A stretch of 6,152 nucleotides of DNA from Nitriliruptoraceae bacterium (lineage in GTDB: Bacteria; Actinomycetota; Nitriliruptoria; Nitriliruptorales; Nitriliruptoraceae). The position numbers were made by a program, and so were the translations under genes. Positions 5,616-6,152 of this stretch are shown here, piece after piece (position 1 is the stretch's first letter; every line of letters starts with the position of its first letter). The notes below the pieces were generated by a model. The model was not told the origin of the DNA. It searched no databases and was given only the letters and a program-made list of their open reading frames with translations. The stretch lies in contig SKTN01000340.1 in the NCBI GenBank assembly GCA_007117945.1, forward strand, positions 1 through 6,152. Direction: 5' to 3'.

Positions 5616-5629
5616 CGGGCCGTGGCCCG
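5616..5629. terminator. GC-rich hairpin 43 bases after the small gene
   Basis: CGGGC (5616-5620) and GCCCG (5625-5629) form a 5-bp all-GC stem with loop CGTG. It lies in the gap between convergent genes, where a transcript end is expected. No U-tract follows, so termination function is uncertain. Confidence 0.3.
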
Positions 5630-5684
5630 CGTCCTGTGTCGGGCAGTTGGCTGTGCCGCCCTGGTCCGGCGGCGAACAGGGGTG

Positions 5685-5712
5685 GTGCCCGGCCGTGCCC
5701 AGGCCGGGACAC
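5685..5712. terminator. Strong GC-rich hairpin between convergent genes, possible bidirectional terminator
   Basis: CCCGGCC (5688-5694) and GGCCGGG (5702-5708) form a perfect 7-bp stem around loop GTGCCCA. With A5709 bulged, three more pairs join (G5685-C5712, T5686-A5711, G5687-C5710). It is midway between the stops of the small gene and the minus-strand regulator, so it could end transcripts from either side. Neither strand has a U-tract; such U-less hairpins are common but debated as terminators in actinobacteria. Confidence 0.42.
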
Positions 5713-5733
5713 ACGGCGGTGTGCGGCTGGGGA

Positions 5734-5822
5734 CGGGCCGGGGGTCCGGGTGGCGTGCCCGCGAGGTCGCGGGCCGCCGGTGACCGCCCCCGGGCCGGGG
5801 GTCCGGGTGGCGTGCCCGCGAG
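5734..5822. repeat. Perfect 32-bp direct repeat, two copies 57 bp apart
   Basis: Positions 5734-5765 and 5791-5822 are identical over 32 bases (start CGGGCCGGGGGTCC, end GTGCCCGCGAG). The 25 bases between are unique apart from CGGTGACCGCC (5778-5788), which also occurs at 5591-5601. The second copy ends 8 bases from the stop of the minus-strand regulator. A perfect match of this length in non-coding DNA points to recent duplication or to a dispersed element family. I see no ORF, tRNA or CRISPR structure here. Confidence 0.75.
5757..5774. terminator. Hairpin at the end of the first 32-bp repeat copy
   Basis: GCCCGCG (5757-5763) and CGCGGGC (5768-5774) form a perfect 7-bp stem with loop AGGT. 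The left arm is inside repeat copy 1; copy 2 has the same left arm but no matching right arm. It lies 56 bases past the regulator's stop on the minus strand, a suitable position for its transcript end. No U-tract is present on either strand. Confidence 0.38.
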
Positions 5823-5829
5823 ACCGGCG

Positions 5830-6152
5830 TCAGTCGTGGCCGTCGTAGATCGGCCACACCTGCGCGCGCACGTGCTCGTAGACCACCGAGGTCTCCAGGC
5901 GCGCCACCTCGTCGCGGGTGGTGAAGGCCGCCAGCGCCAGGTCGCGCAGGTGGTCGGTATCGCGCACCGCCACCTGGACCAGGAAGTCCACCGCGCCGGT
6001 GAGGTGGGTGACGGACACGACCTCGGGCTGCGCCAGGGCGTGATCGCGGAAGGCGATCACGGCGTCGCGTGAGTGGCGTTGGAGGTGCACCTGGATCACC
6101 GCCTGCAACCCCACCCCGATGGCCGTCGGCTCGACCTCGGCATGGATGCCCC
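5830..6152 (-). CDS. Lrp/AsnC-family transcription regulator (C-terminal ligand-binding part, truncated by the window end)
   Basis: The last 106 codons are visible on the minus strand, ending at TGA 5832-5830. The visible protein begins GIHAEVEPTAIGVGLQAVIQ and matches the C-terminal RAM (regulation of amino acid metabolism) domain of Lrp/AsnC proteins, including the family pattern of LP/QPEVV, then HLTGAVDFLVQV with the conserved TG and D, and a final ETSVVYEHVR strand. In the family this domain binds amino acids and drives dimer or octamer assembly, while an N-terminal helix-turn-helix, outside the window here, binds DNA. An internal GTG at 6114 could be mistaken for a start, but the domain clearly continues upstream of it. 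The gene points toward the housekeeping operon and is probably independent of it. Target genes and effector cannot be told from this part. Confidence 0.85.
   Translation of the reverse strand, partial: GIHAEVEPTAIGVGLQAVIQVHLQRHSRDAVIAFRDHALAQPEVVSVTHLTGAVDFLVQVAVRDTDHLRDLALAAFTTRDEVARLETSVVYEHVRAQVWPIYDGHD

Noticed and set aside
5573..5829. CRISPR array from the 32-bp repeats
   Set aside because: Only two copies with a single 25-base spacer, extreme GC content, no further units and no cas genes; a simple direct duplication fits better.
5830..6114. A complete small minus-strand gene starting at GTG 6114
   Set aside because: The Lrp/AsnC ligand-binding domain continues upstream of that codon (GIHAEVEPTAIG), so the gene is a larger one cut by the window edge.

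Overview
This window is very GC-rich (by eye well above 70%) and reads as the chromosome of a high-GC actinobacterium. Gene order and protein motifs support this: the end of carD is followed on the same strand by ispD, ispF, cysS and rlmB. From memory this is the order of the Mycobacterium tuberculosis block Rv3583c-Rv3579c. The difference here is a gene for a membrane-anchored PIN/TRAM protein (YacL family) between carD and ispD. From memory, Bacillus has yacL directly before ispD-ispF, while Mycobacterium and Streptomyces lack it at this place, so a deep-branching actinobacterial lineage is plausible. That lineage call is an inference.

Layout, left to right. Positions 1-153 (+) are the last 50 codons of carD. 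A 140-base gap follows, holding a 23-bp tandem repeat that forms small stem-loops and a weak promoter-like -10 element. The PIN/TRAM gene (294-1388), ispD (1385-2341) and ispF (2338-2838) are chained by 4-base ATGA and GTGA overlaps. After 64 bases comes cysS (2903-4336), which overlaps rlmB (4333-5118) by another GTGA. A gene-free leader (5119-5335) follows; it is C-rich, carries a TAGGGT element and precedes a small acidic helical protein of unknown function (5336-5572). The 257-base gap at 5573-5829 lies between convergent genes and holds GC-rich hairpins and a perfect 32-bp direct repeat. At the right edge, on the minus strand, is the ligand-binding half of an Lrp/AsnC-type regulator, cut off by the window end.

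Functionally this is a housekeeping operon. CarD stabilises RNA polymerase open complexes. IspD and IspF carry out two steps of the MEP isoprenoid pathway. CysS charges tRNA-Cys, RlmB methylates 23S rRNA, and the PIN/TRAM protein is probably a membrane-bound RNase. I see no new defence, mobile or biosynthetic system. The most unusual points are the Gly/Pro-rich additions to IspD (one in the dimerisation arm, one as a tail reaching the ispF start), the tandem hairpin repeat after carD, the 32-bp repeat between the convergent genes, and the unassigned small protein with its unusual leader.
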